NCBI GenBank assembly: GCA_965262315.1
Contig: CBDHFJ010000163.1
Location: 1 to 64,000 of the forward strand
DNA: 64,000 nt
Direction of reading: 5' to 3'
DNA from: JBCCFK01 sp965262315
GTDB lineage: Bacteria > Actinomycetota > Acidimicrobiia > Acidimicrobiales > UBA8592
The notes under the pieces were generated by a model. It did no database searches, was not told the DNA's origin, and saw only the letters and a list, made by a program, of their open reading frames with translations. Positions within the stretch are counted from its first letter, which is position 1. Each line of letters starts with the position of its first letter. Both the position numbers and the translations under genes were made by a program. Shown here piece after piece: positions 34,048-43,470 of the stretch.

Positions 34048-35694
34048 TCAGTCGGCGCGGTCGCCCAGCAGCCCCAGCTCGAAGGCGCGGGAGGTCGCGG
34101 CGGCTCGGGACGACACGCCGAGCTTCGTCCGGATGTTCCCCACGTGGCGGGCGACGGTGTGGTGACTGACCACGAGGGCGTCGGCGACCTCGGTGTCGGT
34201 CATGCCCTCGGCCACCAGGCTCAGGACCTCGATCTCCCGTGCGGTCAGGGGCGAGACGCTCGGGGCCTGATCGGTTGGGGCAGCCAGGGCTCGGAGCGAG
34301 GCCGCCGCCCGCTCGGCATCGGCGGTGGCTGACACCCGACGGAACAGCTCCTCGGCCGCGCTGATCTCGAGCCGCCCGGTCTCGGCGTCGCCGACCGCGG
34401 CGCACGCCTGCCCCAATGCGAGGCGCTGCCGAGCCTCGTCGGGTGCGCAGCCGAGCTCGGCGAAGGCGTCGACGGCGGCTCGGTACCTCCCGATCGCATG
34501 CTCGGTCTCGCCGTCGAGCGCGTGCAGGGTCCCGGCGGCCGCAGCGGCGTGTGCGACCAACACGGTGCTGTCGCCGTCACGCCCCAGACTCACGATCTCC
34601 CCGGCTGCGGCTCGGATGGCCTCGGTGGCTCCTGCCATGCCGCCCACTTCGACCACGGCACTGAGGAGATCGACTCGCGGGAGCGGTGCCGCCGGGCCGG
34701 GCCGGAGCGCGGACTGCAGCGCCGCGAGAGCTTCGTCGACGTCGCCCTGGGACGCCCGAAGGCGGGCGAGGCCGGGCTGCGGATCGCGTCCGAGCTCATG
34801 GGCCCTGATGAACAGCGCCTCCGCCTCGGCGGTCCTCCCCGCGATCCGGCACAGGTCGGCCACCAGGTAGTGGGCCTCCCCGCTGTAGCGGGGGTCGAAG
34901 GCGAGGAGGTCCTCGCAGGCTCGTCGGGCGAAGGACTCGGCCGTCTCGAGGTCGCCCCGGAGCGACGCCAGCTCGGCGGCGTACACCCGGCAGAGTCCGG
35001 GATACATCAAGCCCTCGCGCAGGGTGGCGCACCAACGCATCGCCGCGTCGCTCCACTCGCCGGCCCGGCGGAGGTCGGCGAGGCCATGGCAGGTGGACAC
35101 GACGTTGCAGTAGACCCAGCCGGTGTACAGCGGTGTGAGCTCGTCGTTGATCACCGAGACCATGGCCTCGTCGAGGTGGCTCAGCCCGTCCGTGCGGCGG
35201 CCCACGGCGATCTCGGCCCGACCGAGCACCTGCAGGGCCATCGCATGCAGGTCCGCGTCGCCATGGGTCGTCCCGGCTGCGGCCGCCCGCGCGGCGCACT
35301 CGACCGCGGCGGCAGCGTCCCCCGAGCGCATGAGCACGTCCGCGTCGGCCACCGTCAGCCATCCCTCGACTCTGGCGTCGCCGGCGATGCCGACGTGGCG
35401 GCGGCATCGCTCCCGCCACCCGCTCGCCACCGTGTCCTCGCCCACGAGGAAGTGGTCGTAGAAGAGGCGCCAGGCCGCGAGGGCAGCGGCCACGTCATCC
35501 TGCCCGTCGCGATGGCCCTGGTACGAGCGGCGTCGGGCCTCGATGGACTCGTGCACTCGATCGGTCCAGAACAGTGCGTCCGCGAACCGGTCCCAGTCGC
35601 CCGGGGACCGGTCGAGCTCGGGCATCGCCTCGACCGTGGCGCAGACCGCCGCCCAGGCCCCGGATGTGCTCGAGGTGTCCGCCGTGGTCCCCAC
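34048..35694 (-). CDS. LuxR-family regulator with TPR-like N-domain
   Basis: 548 aa. The C-terminal GerE helix-turn-helix is clear: SPLTAREIEVLSLVAEGMTDTEVAD and VSHHTVARHVGNIRTKLGVSSRAA. The remaining ~450 residues are helical TPR-like repeats (GWVYCNVVSTCHGL, ARRACEDLLAFDPRY), without a Walker A, so it is shorter than MalT/LAL regulators. GTG 35694 is the best start before the divergent Rieske gene (81 bp between). May control the Rieske oxygenase or the methyltransferase beside it. Confidence 0.8.
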   Translation of the reverse strand: MGTTADTSSTSGAWAAVCATVEAMPELDRSPGDWDRFADALFWTDRVHESIEARRRSYQGHRDGQDDVAAALAAWRLFYDHFLVGEDTVASGWRERCRRHVGIAGDARVEGWLTVADADVLMRSGDAAAAVECAARAAAAGTTHGDADLHAMALQVLGRAEIAVGRRTDGLSHLDEAMVSVINDELTPLYTGWVYCNVVSTCHGLADLRRAGEWSDAAMRWCATLREGLMYPGLCRVYAAELASLRGDLETAESFARRACEDLLAFDPRYSGEAHYLVADLCRIAGRTAEAEALFIRAHELGRDPQPGLARLRASQGDVDEALAALQSALRPGPAAPLPRVDLLSAVVEVGGMAGATEAIRAAAGEIVSLGRDGDSTVLVAHAAAAAGTLHALDGETEHAIGRYRAAVDAFAELGCAPDEARQRLALGQACAAVGDAETGRLEISAAEELFRRVSATADAERAAASLRALAAPTDQAPSVSPLTAREIEVLSLVAEGMTDTEVADALVVSHHTVARHVGNIRTKLGVSSRAAATSRAFELGLLGDRAD

Positions 35695-35775
35695 ACCCGC
35701 GATCGTACCGAACACCCTGAGGACGCTCGCTGCGGCCTGCTGACGGGAGCGGAAGTGTCCCGTACGATCGTGACC

Positions 35776-37182
35776 ATGACGACCGAGAACCCACCAACGG
35801 TGCAGGACCTGCTGGCGGCGGACACCAGGCCGGTCCCGGCCGCGCTCCGCGACGACGAATGGCACGATCAGGGGACTGCCGACATTCCCCGCAGCCGGTA
35901 CACCTCCCCGGCGTTCGCCGACCTCGAGGCCCGCTACCTCTGGACGCGTACGTGGCAGTTCGCGTGCATGGAGGTCGACATCGCCGACCCGGGTGACTAC
36001 GCCATCTATGACGTGGCCGACGAGTCGTTGCTGATCTGCCGGCTCGAGGACGGGTCGATCAAGGCGTACCACAACAGTTGTCTGCATCGAGGCACGAAGC
36101 TGCGCGTCGAACCCGGTCGCGCCAACGAGTTCAAGTGCCCGTTCCACGGCTGGACCTGGTCCAACGAGGGGGCCCTGGTGGCCCTGCCGGCCGAGTGGGA
36201 CTTCCCCCAGATCTGGGGCGACCCCTTGGCGTCGTGCCTGCCCGAGGCCAAGGTGGCCACCTGGGCCGGCTTCGTCTTCGTCAACATGGATCCGGCAGCC
36301 GAGCCGTTCGAGTCCTATGCCGACAAGCTGATCGAACACTTCGCCGACGCCTTCGACTTCGACGAGCGGTTCCGGGCGATGCACACCGTCAAGGAGGTGC
36401 CTGCCAACTGGAAGGTGTGCATGGAGGCGTTCAGCGAGGCGTACCACGTCATCGCCACCCACCCCCAGATCCTCGAGTTCTGCGCCGACACCAACAGCCA
36501 GTACTCGCTGTGGGAGGACAGCCCTCACGTCACCCGCTTCCACAACGCCTTCGGGGTGCAGAGCCCGAACCTGGACGGCATCAGCGAACAGGAGGTCAGC
36601 GACAGCTACCACGCGTTCCGCCCCGAACGTGCGGGAGGCGGCGACGCGACGGTCGGCGACGGACAGAGCGCCCGACAGGTCAGCGCCGCCAACTGGCGCC
36701 ACGCCCTCTCGGACCGGTTCGGTCGCGACCTGGGCGACTACTCCGACGCCGAGGTCCTCGACGCGATCCTCTACCACCTGTTCCCGGCGTTCGCTCCGTG
36801 GGCCGGCGTGTCACAGTCGCTCGTCTACCGCTGGCGCCCGGGGCCGACGCCCGACACCTGCTTCATGGACGTGATTCGCCTCCAGCTGGCTCCCGAAGGC
36901 GACACCATGCCGCCGGCCGACGACATCGTCGAGCTGACGCTGGACCAGGACTGGACCGAGTCCGCCGGTATGGGGTCGCTCGCCGCCGTGTTCGAGCAGG
37001 ACATGGCCAACCTGCCGCGGGTCCAGGCCGGGCTCAAGAGCACGGGGAAGAAGGGCGTGAGCTTCTCGCGCTATCAGGAGGGCAGGATGCGCCACATCCA
37101 TCGTCTGATCGATCGCTACATCGACGAGGGCCTCGACGCGGACGGGCTGTCCCGTGCCGAGCTCGACCCCTTCCGCGCCTGA
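35776..37182 (+). CDS. Rieske non-heme iron oxygenase, alpha subunit
   Basis: 468 aa. The Rieske [2Fe-2S] site is intact (Cys102-x-His104, then Cys121-x2-His124, in CLHRGTKL and CPFHGW). Catalytic iron ligands are within EAFSEAYHVIATHPQ (two His) plus a downstream acidic residue. Belongs to the ring-hydroxylating oxygenase alpha family; no beta subunit, ferredoxin or reductase gene is next to it, so partners are encoded elsewhere or shared. Substrate probably aromatic, steroid-like or a quaternary amine. Confidence 0.9.
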   Translation: MTTENPPTVQDLLAADTRPVPAALRDDEWHDQGTADIPRSRYTSPAFADLEARYLWTRTWQFACMEVDIADPGDYAIYDVADESLLICRLEDGSIKAYHNSCLHRGTKLRVEPGRANEFKCPFHGWTWSNEGALVALPAEWDFPQIWGDPLASCLPEAKVATWAGFVFVNMDPAAEPFESYADKLIEHFADAFDFDERFRAMHTVKEVPANWKVCMEAFSEAYHVIATHPQILEFCADTNSQYSLWEDSPHVTRFHNAFGVQSPNLDGISEQEVSDSYHAFRPERAGGGDATVGDGQSARQVSAANWRHALSDRFGRDLGDYSDAEVLDAILYHLFPAFAPWAGVSQSLVYRWRPGPTPDTCFMDVIRLQLAPEGDTMPPADDIVELTLDQDWTESAGMGSLAAVFEQDMANLPRVQAGLKSTGKKGVSFSRYQEGRMRHIHRLIDRYIDEGLDADGLSRAELDPFRA

Positions 37183-37282
37183 CGATCGCTGAAATCTCCG
37201 GTGCGTTGTCGAAACGGCGTCGCCGCCGGCGACGAAGGTGCTGAACGGCCCCGCAGCGGGGCCCGAGACAGGAGACACCACC

Positions 37283-37636
37283 ATGAAGGTCGTCATGCTC
37301 ATCCAGGAGACCCCCCAGGATTTCGCTGATCGCGGCGGTCCCGCCGCCGAGGCGTACTGGGGCAAGTGGATGGCCTACAGCACCGCGGTCGGCGACAAGG
37401 TCGTCGGCGGCAACATCCTCGACGGTGCGCCCAGCGGCGTCACCCTTCGCGTCCGCGACGGCGAACGCCAGATCCAGGACGGGCCCTTCGCCGACAGCAA
37501 GGAGGCGCTCGGCGGCTACATGATCTTCGAGGTGGAGACCATGGACGAAGCCCTCGAGCTCGCATCCACGTGCCCCGCCGCCGAGAGCGGTGCCGTCGAG
37601 CTGCGGCCGGTGGTGGAGATGGCCCACGCCGAGTGA
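37283..37636 (+). CDS. YCII/DGPF-domain protein
   Basis: 117 aa. Carries the DGPF signature (QDGPFADSKEALGGYMIFE) of the YCII-related family; residues such as MKVVMLIQETP form the first strand. Preceded by AGGAG about 9 nt before ATG 37283. In Actinobacteria and Proteobacteria DGPF proteins sit beside ECF42 sigma factors and are part of their regulon; here the ECF42-like gene follows 31 bp downstream. Confidence 0.85.
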   Translation: MKVVMLIQETPQDFADRGGPAAEAYWGKWMAYSTAVGDKVVGGNILDGAPSGVTLRVRDGERQIQDGPFADSKEALGGYMIFEVETMDEALELASTCPAAESGAVELRPVVEMAHAE

Positions 37637-37667
37637 GCGGAGCGCCGCGGACCCTCGCGCGCCAGTG

Positions 37668-38933
37668 ATGTCTTCGCGCCACCGCACCGACGACGTCGAC
37701 CGAGACGTGGAGCTGGCCGCACGCGAGTCGTACGGCCGGCTCCTCGCGTGGTTGACGTCGCGATGTGGCTCCATCGCCATGGCCGAGGACGCCCTCGCCG
37801 ACGCCCTGGCCGTCGCGGTGTCGAAGTGGCCGGCCGACGGCGTACCCGACAATCCCGAGGCCTGGCTCCTCACGGTCGCCCGGCGTCGCCTCATCGACGA
37901 GCAACGGCGGCTGGGCCGGCGCGAGGACCTCGAGGCCAAGCTGCGCAACGACCAGCACATCCGCCTCAACCTCGAGGCGGCCGAGACCAACGACATGCCG
38001 CTCCGGCCCGGGATCCCCGAGCGTCGCCTCGAGTTGCTGTTCATGTGTGCGCACCCGGAGATCCCCGAACGCATGCGGACGCCGCTGATGCTCCAGACCG
38101 TGCTCGGTCTCACCGCCGAGCAGATCGGCTCGGCCATGCTCGTGGCACCGGCCACGGTCGGCCAGCGCCTGGTTCGGGTGAAGCGCCGGCTCGTCGATGC
38201 GGGCGTGCCGTTCGAGCTCCCACCGGCCGAGGAGCTCCCCGACCGGGTGGGCCACGTGCTCGACGCCGTGTATGCGGCATACGGGGTCGGCTGGGAGGAC
38301 CCCGACGACGCGGCCGCTGCCGCTGCCGGTCTTGCCGGTGAGGCGATCTGGCTGGCCGGCCTGCTCGTCGAACTGCTGCCGGACGTGGCCGAGGCCAAGG
38401 GCCTGTACGCCCTGCTGTGCCTCTGCGAGGCCCGCCGCCCCGCGCGACGGTCGCCGATCGGCGCCTTCGTGCCGCTGCACGAGCAGGACACCTCACGCTG
38501 GGACCAAGCGCTGATCGAGTCGGGGGAGGTGGCGCTGTGGCGGGCGGCGCAGCAGGAGCAGCCGGGTCGTTATCAGCTCGAGGCGTCGATCCAATCGCTC
38601 CACGTGCATCGGGCGCGGTCGGGCACGACCGACTGGCGCGCGATCGCCGAGACCTATTCGGTCCTGGTCGACCAGTTCCCGACGCTGGGCAGTGTGATCG
38701 GCTACGCCGCGGCGTTGGGTCGGGCCGGTGGGGTGGAGCCGGCGAGGTGCCTGCTGGACGACCTCGACACCGATCGCGTCCAGCGCCACCAGCCCTACTG
38801 GGCGGTCCGGGCGTGGCTGCTCGCCGAACAGGGCGACGTCGAGGCGGCCCGGCACGCCTATGACCACACCATCGGTCTGACCGAGGACCCCGCCGTCCGG
38901 GCGTGGCTGGTCGACCAGCGGGCGGCGCTCTGA
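37668..38933 (+). CDS. ECF42-type RNA polymerase sigma factor with C-terminal TPR-like extension
   Basis: 421 aa. Region 2 is near residues 18-80 (ARESYGRLLAWLTSRCGSIAMAEDALADAL, NPEAWLLTVARRRLIDE), region 4 near 120-180 (EQIGSAMLVAPATVGQRLVRVKRRL). The ~240-residue C-terminal helical extension (EQPGRYQLEASIQSLHVHRA, LLAEQGDVEAARHAYD) distinguishes ECF42 and is needed for activity in tested members. No anti-sigma gene is nearby. Pairing with the DGPF protein is diagnostic. Its 3' end lies 2 bp from the converging PhzF gene. Confidence 0.88.
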   Translation: MSSRHRTDDVDRDVELAARESYGRLLAWLTSRCGSIAMAEDALADALAVAVSKWPADGVPDNPEAWLLTVARRRLIDEQRRLGRREDLEAKLRNDQHIRLNLEAAETNDMPLRPGIPERRLELLFMCAHPEIPERMRTPLMLQTVLGLTAEQIGSAMLVAPATVGQRLVRVKRRLVDAGVPFELPPAEELPDRVGHVLDAVYAAYGVGWEDPDDAAAAAAGLAGEAIWLAGLLVELLPDVAEAKGLYALLCLCEARRPARRSPIGAFVPLHEQDTSRWDQALIESGEVALWRAAQQEQPGRYQLEASIQSLHVHRARSGTTDWRAIAETYSVLVDQFPTLGSVIGYAAALGRAGGVEPARCLLDDLDTDRVQRHQPYWAVRAWLLAEQGDVEAARHAYDHTIGLTEDPAVRAWLVDQRAAL

Positions 38934-38935
38934 CG

Positions 38936-39811
38936 TCAGGCCGAGATCGTGCCCTCGATGCAGGTGACGGCGTCGCCGCCGACCCAGATCTGACCGTCGG
39001 CCTGGTCGACGAACACACTGCCCGCTCGCCCGAGCACGGTCCCCTGGGCTGCCACGTAGGGCGCAGTGAGGGTGCCGTCGGCGAGGAGCCACTGGGCGAG
39101 CGCCGCGTTGAGGCTCCCGGTCACGGGGTCCTCGGCGGCGTTGCCGCCCGCCCGGAAGAAGGCTCGGACCTCGATGGCGGGATCGCCGCCCGTCAGCCCC
39201 ACGGCGCCGATCTTGGTGGGGCCGACCACCCCGACCGGATGCGGGCCCACCACGCCGATGTCGTAGCTGTCGACGGCGCTGAAGTCGGGTCGGAGCGCCA
39301 GGACCGCCTCGGCCGACTCGAGCATCACGGCCAGCCAGCCGGGACCATTGTCGGCCCACTGGGCGGCGACGACCTCGCTGCGGTCGATCGCCAGGACCTT
39401 GCAGGTGGCCTCGATGTCAGCCTCGTCGACCGGCCCCGAACGCATCAGCGGCGGCGCGGCGAACGCGAGCCGGGCACCATCGCGGCGCAGGGTCACCAGC
39501 CCCACGCCGCACTCCTGCACGATCGTGCCCTCGGCCCGGGGGGACCCGCCCGCCTCCAGCCACGCGTGGCACGTCCCGATCGTGGGGTGCCCGGCGAACG
39601 GGAGCTCCGATCCGGGCGTGAAGATCCGCACCCGGTAGTCGGCACCGGGGTCGGTCGGGGGCAGGACGAACGTGGTCTCGCTCAGGTTCGTCCAGTGGGC
39701 GATCCGTTGCATCTCCTCGTCACCGAGCCCGTCGGCGTCGAGGATCACCGCCACCGGGTTGCCCCGATAGGGCACGGCCGTGAACACGTCGACCTGCTTG
39801 AAGGCTCGCAT
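38936..39811 (-). CDS. PhzF-family isomerase
   Basis: 291 aa diaminopimelate-epimerase fold. Catalytic Glu45 in TNLSETTFV, plus ELPFAGHPTIG and GGNAAEDPVTGSLNAAL, all family landmarks. In phenazine makers PhzF isomerises DHHA, but no other phz gene is seen, so an isomerase of unknown metabolite is the safe call. ATG 39811; GTG 39820 is possible. Confidence 0.87.
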   Translation of the reverse strand: MRAFKQVDVFTAVPYRGNPVAVILDADGLGDEEMQRIAHWTNLSETTFVLPPTDPGADYRVRIFTPGSELPFAGHPTIGTCHAWLEAGGSPRAEGTIVQECGVGLVTLRRDGARLAFAAPPLMRSGPVDEADIEATCKVLAIDRSEVVAAQWADNGPGWLAVMLESAEAVLALRPDFSAVDSYDIGVVGPHPVGVVGPTKIGAVGLTGGDPAIEVRAFFRAGGNAAEDPVTGSLNAALAQWLLADGTLTAPYVAAQGTVLGRAGSVFVDQADGQIWVGGDAVTCIEGTISA

Positions 39812-39876
39812 GGGCGCCACCCTATTGACCCGGTGGTCGGGTCAGGGGCGAATTCGACCGTGCGAGCCGAGCAGGC

Positions 39877-41727
39877 TCAGAGGATGGTGAGGGTCAGGCG
39901 GGCCCGGTACTCGCCCGGTGCCGCATCGACCGGAGCCAGGAGGCGCAGGCGGGCGTCGAGCACGGCCATGCCGTTGCCCTCGCCGGCCTGGGCCGAGGCC
40001 AGCACCCGTCCACCGTCGCCCAGACCCTGGCCCGAGCTGGTGCCGGTGCCGGGAAGCACGGGCGGACCGGCACTCACGACCTGGTCGTAACCCGAGCCGG
40101 CCAGCGGCGGGGAGTCCTCGGTCACGACCGGGGTCCAGCCCAGGAAGTTGCCCGAGAAGCTGTCGCCGTTGGAGGTGAAGTCGGTGATCGAGGCGGTGAC
40201 GATCCAGCCCGGATCGACCGGACGCATGTCGACCACGGTGACCTCGTTGAGGGCGCCAGAGGCGGCGAAGTACTGGGCCGCCAGCGGGCCGTCGAGGATC
40301 GGCTCGGCGGTGCCGAGGTCGATCCCGCAGAGGCTCGGGTTGGTGCCGGCGTCGGGGTACTGGTCGAACAGCGGATCAGGCTGCACGCCATCGGTGACCA
40401 GGTCCACGTCCGGAGCGGAGCCCGTCTGGTCGGTGGTGCCGGCCAGGGCAGGCAGGTCGAACGGGAAGCCCGGGAACGAGTTCACCGCAGGCTCGGCCGG
40501 CAGGTCGTTGTAGACGCCGCAGCGCTGGGTGAACACCAGGGCGCCGGCGGGCTGGCGGAAGATGACTTCCTGCACCAGGTCGAGGCCGGGCCCGACCGTC
40601 GGCGTCGGCGACGGGGTGGGCGTCGGGGTCGGCGTCACGGTGCCGGTGGGCGTGGGGGAGGGCGTCGGGCTCGGCGTCGGGGTCACGTCGGGCGTGGGGC
40701 TCGGCGTCGGGGTGACGTCGGGGGTCGGGGTCGGCGTGACGTCCGGGGTGGGCGTGGGCGTCACGTCGGGCGTCGGCGTCGGCGTGACGTCGGGCGTGGG
40801 GGTCGGGGTGGGCGAGGCGCCCCCGGCGAGGGCGGCGTCGATGCCGGTGACGGCTGCGCCGTTGCCGACGGTGACGAGGTTGGCCGAGGCCTGGTCGGTC
40901 TGGTCGTCGTACCACTCGGTCGTGTAGATCGGCGTGGTTCGGGTGTCGACGAAGTTGAGCTTGTAGTCGCCAGGGTCCACGTCAGCGAGGCTGTAGTTGC
41001 CGGAGGCGTCGGTGGTGTCGGAGGCGACGAAGTTGTCGCCGTCGGTGTAGAGGTCGACGCGGATCTGGTCGAGGGGGGCGGCGGAGCTGTCGGTGACCTG
41101 GCCGGCGATGGAGCCGGGCTCGATGACCTCGCCCTGCTGGAAGGCGACGTTGTCGCCGTCGGCGGTGAGGGTGATCTCCTCGGCCCAGAAGGTGTCGGTG
41201 GCGTTGCTGAGGGCGCAGGCGATGCCGATGTAGTAGTCGCCGGGGGTGATGCCCTGGGCGCCGGCGAACGAGAAGCTGGCGCTGGGGATGTTCAGGATGA
41301 AGGAGTCGGGCTCGAGCGTCGGCAGGCCCTGGACCAGCGACGGGCTGCCTTCGGTGTTGAGGAGTGCGAAGCCGGGGGCGTTCGGACCGTTCGGGCCGAA
41401 GGTCAGCGTGCCCGGGTCCACCGTGGTCGGGACCAGGAAACCCCACCACACGTAACCGGCAGGGTTGTCACCGGGGCAGGACGGGTTGGCGCCGCCGGTG
41501 GTCTCGAGGGAGATCTGGAAGTTCGTCGAGCTGTCGCCGACGTTCGGGGTGAGGAGCGCCGCGCCTTCGGCGCCCGCAGGGGGCACCGCGCCGGCTCCGC
41601 CGGTCAGCGTGGCGACACCGAGGCCCGCGGCCAGCAGGGTGACGACCACCACTGCCAGGCGAATGCGCCGTACCGGTGTTGCGATCAGCCGCCCGGCTGC
41701 TTCACGAAGGTCGTTCATGTCGGACAT
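39877..41727 (-). CDS. Secreted surface protein: carboxypeptidase-regulatory-like domain, Pro-Thr repeats, WxL-like C-domain
   Basis: 616 aa. Signal peptide (RIRLAVVVVTLLAAGLGVATL, cleavage near AVPPA). Residues ~50-190 form a beta domain with FILNIPSASFSF. A SdrB/CarboxypepD_reg-like module follows (AGQVTDSSAAPLDQIRVDLYTDG, DASGNYSLADVDPGDYKLNF). A Thr-Pro-Asp linker follows. The C-terminal ~190 residues resemble WxL-type domains (VVDMRPVDPGWIVTASITDF, LDARLRLLAPVDAAPGEYRARLTLTIL). Likely anchored to or carried on the cell wall. Start ATG 41727 versus 41718 is unresolved. Confidence 0.7.
   Translation of the reverse strand: MSDMNDLREAAGRLIATPVRRIRLAVVVVTLLAAGLGVATLTGGAGAVPPAGAEGAALLTPNVGDSSTNFQISLETTGGANPSCPGDNPAGYVWWGFLVPTTVDPGTLTFGPNGPNAPGFALLNTEGSPSLVQGLPTLEPDSFILNIPSASFSFAGAQGITPGDYYIGIACALSNATDTFWAEEITLTADGDNVAFQQGEVIEPGSIAGQVTDSSAAPLDQIRVDLYTDGDNFVASDTTDASGNYSLADVDPGDYKLNFVDTRTTPIYTTEWYDDQTDQASANLVTVGNGAAVTGIDAALAGGASPTPTPTPDVTPTPTPDVTPTPTPDVTPTPTPDVTPTPSPTPDVTPTPSPTPSPTPTGTVTPTPTPTPSPTPTVGPGLDLVQEVIFRQPAGALVFTQRCGVYNDLPAEPAVNSFPGFPFDLPALAGTTDQTGSAPDVDLVTDGVQPDPLFDQYPDAGTNPSLCGIDLGTAEPILDGPLAAQYFAASGALNEVTVVDMRPVDPGWIVTASITDFTSNGDSFSGNFLGWTPVVTEDSPPLAGSGYDQVVSAGPPVLPGTGTSSGQGLGDGGRVLASAQAGEGNGMAVLDARLRLLAPVDAAPGEYRARLTLTIL
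40670..40815. repeat. Degenerate 24-bp repeats encoding TPTPTPDV
   Basis: About six units of TPTPTPDV or TPTPSPTPDV, each with cacgtc or gacgtc at the DV codons. The low-complexity stretch is the linker of the secreted protein on the minus strand. Confidence 0.7.
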
Positions 41728-41915
41728 CTCCGGTCCCCAGTTGTCCCAGTTCCGCCGTGGACGGTCCACGGTGGTCTCGCCGTATGGGCGGGAACCTATG
41801 TGCCGGTCGTGAATTCGACTTGTTCGGTTGGTGAACTGGCCGCGAAATCACCCGGTCTCACCCAGCGTGGGCCCCGCTCACCGTCCGTGTGATCGCCCGG
41901 TTCGGTGGGCCTGGC

Positions 41916-43454
41916 TCACTCGCTCACCAGGTTGAGCCACTCCTGGGTGACGGGGTCGTCGGGGTAGAGGTCGAGGGCGCGGCGGAGCTCGTCGGCGGCC
42001 TCGGCGGCGGCGGCGTCGTTGCCGTCGCGGCTGGCGAGGACGAGCTGGATGCCGAGTCGGCGATGGAAGCGGGGCTCCCAACCATGACGGTCGGTGGCCT
42101 GTTCGAGTTGGAAGAGCGCGCGCTCGACGTCGCCGGCATTGGACGCCTCGATCCCGCGGCGATGCGCCATGTCGGCGCGGAAGGGTCCGAGGGCCACCAG
42201 ACACAGTGCGGCCACCGACGCGGCGGCCACGACGGAACGCGGGATCGTCACGTTCGGCTCTCGGCGGTTCGGCGCCACGCCCACCATCCCGGCGACGGCG
42301 ACCCAGCCCCACAGCACGAGCGGCACGACGTCGATGCTGACCATCGCCTGCGCCAGATAGGCGGCGCCCATCGCGGCGAAGGGGAGCACCGTTCGGCCCC
42401 CGCGTCGAGCCGCAGCGACTGTGGCCGCCACCACCGCCAACCAGGCGGCGGCGCCCCCGAACCCCGAGCCGTCGAGGTGGTCGAGCAGCACGTTGTGCGG
42501 TTCGTCGGACACCACGCCGGCCAACGACGCGCCTGCGTGGTCCTCGAACGTGAGGAGGAAGAGGTCCGGCCCGCCGCCGAGCACCGGCCGGTCGGCCGCA
42601 CCCTTCAGGGCCACCTCCCAGAGGTCGACGCGTTCGCTCCACGTGTCGGTGGCGAGCAGCTCGTCCGAGCCGCCCTCGTTGGTGGCCAGGGCCACGACGC
42701 TCACGACCGCGGCCACGATCACCGCACCCACCGCGAAGCGGCGGCGAGTCGGTCGGCCGAACGCGAGCACCAGCAGGCAGGCGCCGACCGCCAGGAATGC
42801 CCCCCGGCTCTGGCTGACCGCAACCCCTGACAGGACGATCAGGGCCGCCACGCCCCACCCGAGCCTCGCCCGGCCGCGCGCCATCGCGGCGAGCACGACG
42901 GTCGGCCCCAGCGCCATCGCCAGGTGTGCGCCGGAGAAGTTGGAGTTGCCCAGCGCACCCGGCGGATGGCGGGGCGGGAGGTCCCAGGGCTCGAGCCATC
43001 CCCAGGCATCGATGCCGAGCTCCTGGGACCAGAGGTACGCGGCCCCGAGCACACCGGAGCCGGCGATGGCCATGAGCACCTCACGGCGCCGACGTGCCGA
43101 CCCCGCGATGCCGTCGGCCACCAGCCACGCCAGCACGATGGCGGGCACGATCGTGACCAGTCCGCCGTAGCGGCCGTAGGACCCGAGGAACGAGACCATG
43201 GGTGCCCGCGAGGTGAGGGTGGTCACCATCAGGATCGCGACGTAGGCCGCCACCGGTCGCCAGATGACCGGCGGGGCCGGCAGCCGCCAGCCGTGGGCGG
43301 CGACGCGGAGGCCCGCCGCCAGCGTCGTCCCCACCCACAGCACGGTGAGCGCCGTCAGGTTGAAGACGTCGATCGTCCACGTGGAGAACGCCAGGGGAGT
43401 GGCGGCGACGGTGACGAGCACCACCGCCCAGCGGGCGCGATCGAGCCGGCCCAC
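41916..43454 (-). CDS. O-antigen ligase-like (Wzy_C) membrane protein with C-terminal TPR
   Basis: 512 aa. About 11 membrane helices, with the Wzy_C signature region GNSNFSGAHLAMALGPTVV and the downstream periplasmic loop RPVLGGGPDLFLLTFEDH, VSDEPHNVLLDHLDGSG. The last ~70 residues are TPR-like (NAGDVERALFQLEQATDRHGWEP). Ligates or polymerises a surface glycan, or acts in envelope glycosylation. Follows the acyl-CoA synthetase gene (gap 16 bp) in the same direction, but the functions are unrelated. Confidence 0.8.
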   Translation of the reverse strand: MGRLDRARWAVVLVTVAATPLAFSTWTIDVFNLTALTVLWVGTTLAAGLRVAAHGWRLPAPPVIWRPVAAYVAILMVTTLTSRAPMVSFLGSYGRYGGLVTIVPAIVLAWLVADGIAGSARRRREVLMAIAGSGVLGAAYLWSQELGIDAWGWLEPWDLPPRHPPGALGNSNFSGAHLAMALGPTVVLAAMARGRARLGWGVAALIVLSGVAVSQSRGAFLAVGACLLVLAFGRPTRRRFAVGAVIVAAVVSVVALATNEGGSDELLATDTWSERVDLWEVALKGAADRPVLGGGPDLFLLTFEDHAGASLAGVVSDEPHNVLLDHLDGSGFGGAAAWLAVVAATVAAARRGGRTVLPFAAMGAAYLAQAMVSIDVVPLVLWGWVAVAGMVGVAPNRREPNVTIPRSVVAAASVAALCLVALGPFRADMAHRRGIEASNAGDVERALFQLEQATDRHGWEPRFHRRLGIQLVLASRDGNDAAAAEAADELRRALDLYPDDPVTQEWLNLVSE

Positions 43455-43470
43455 CGGTGGCGACCGGGGC

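Noticed and set aside
34498..35775. Extended + frame before the Rieske gene
   Set aside because: Runs antiparallel to the LuxR-like gene; the Rieske family starts at 35776.
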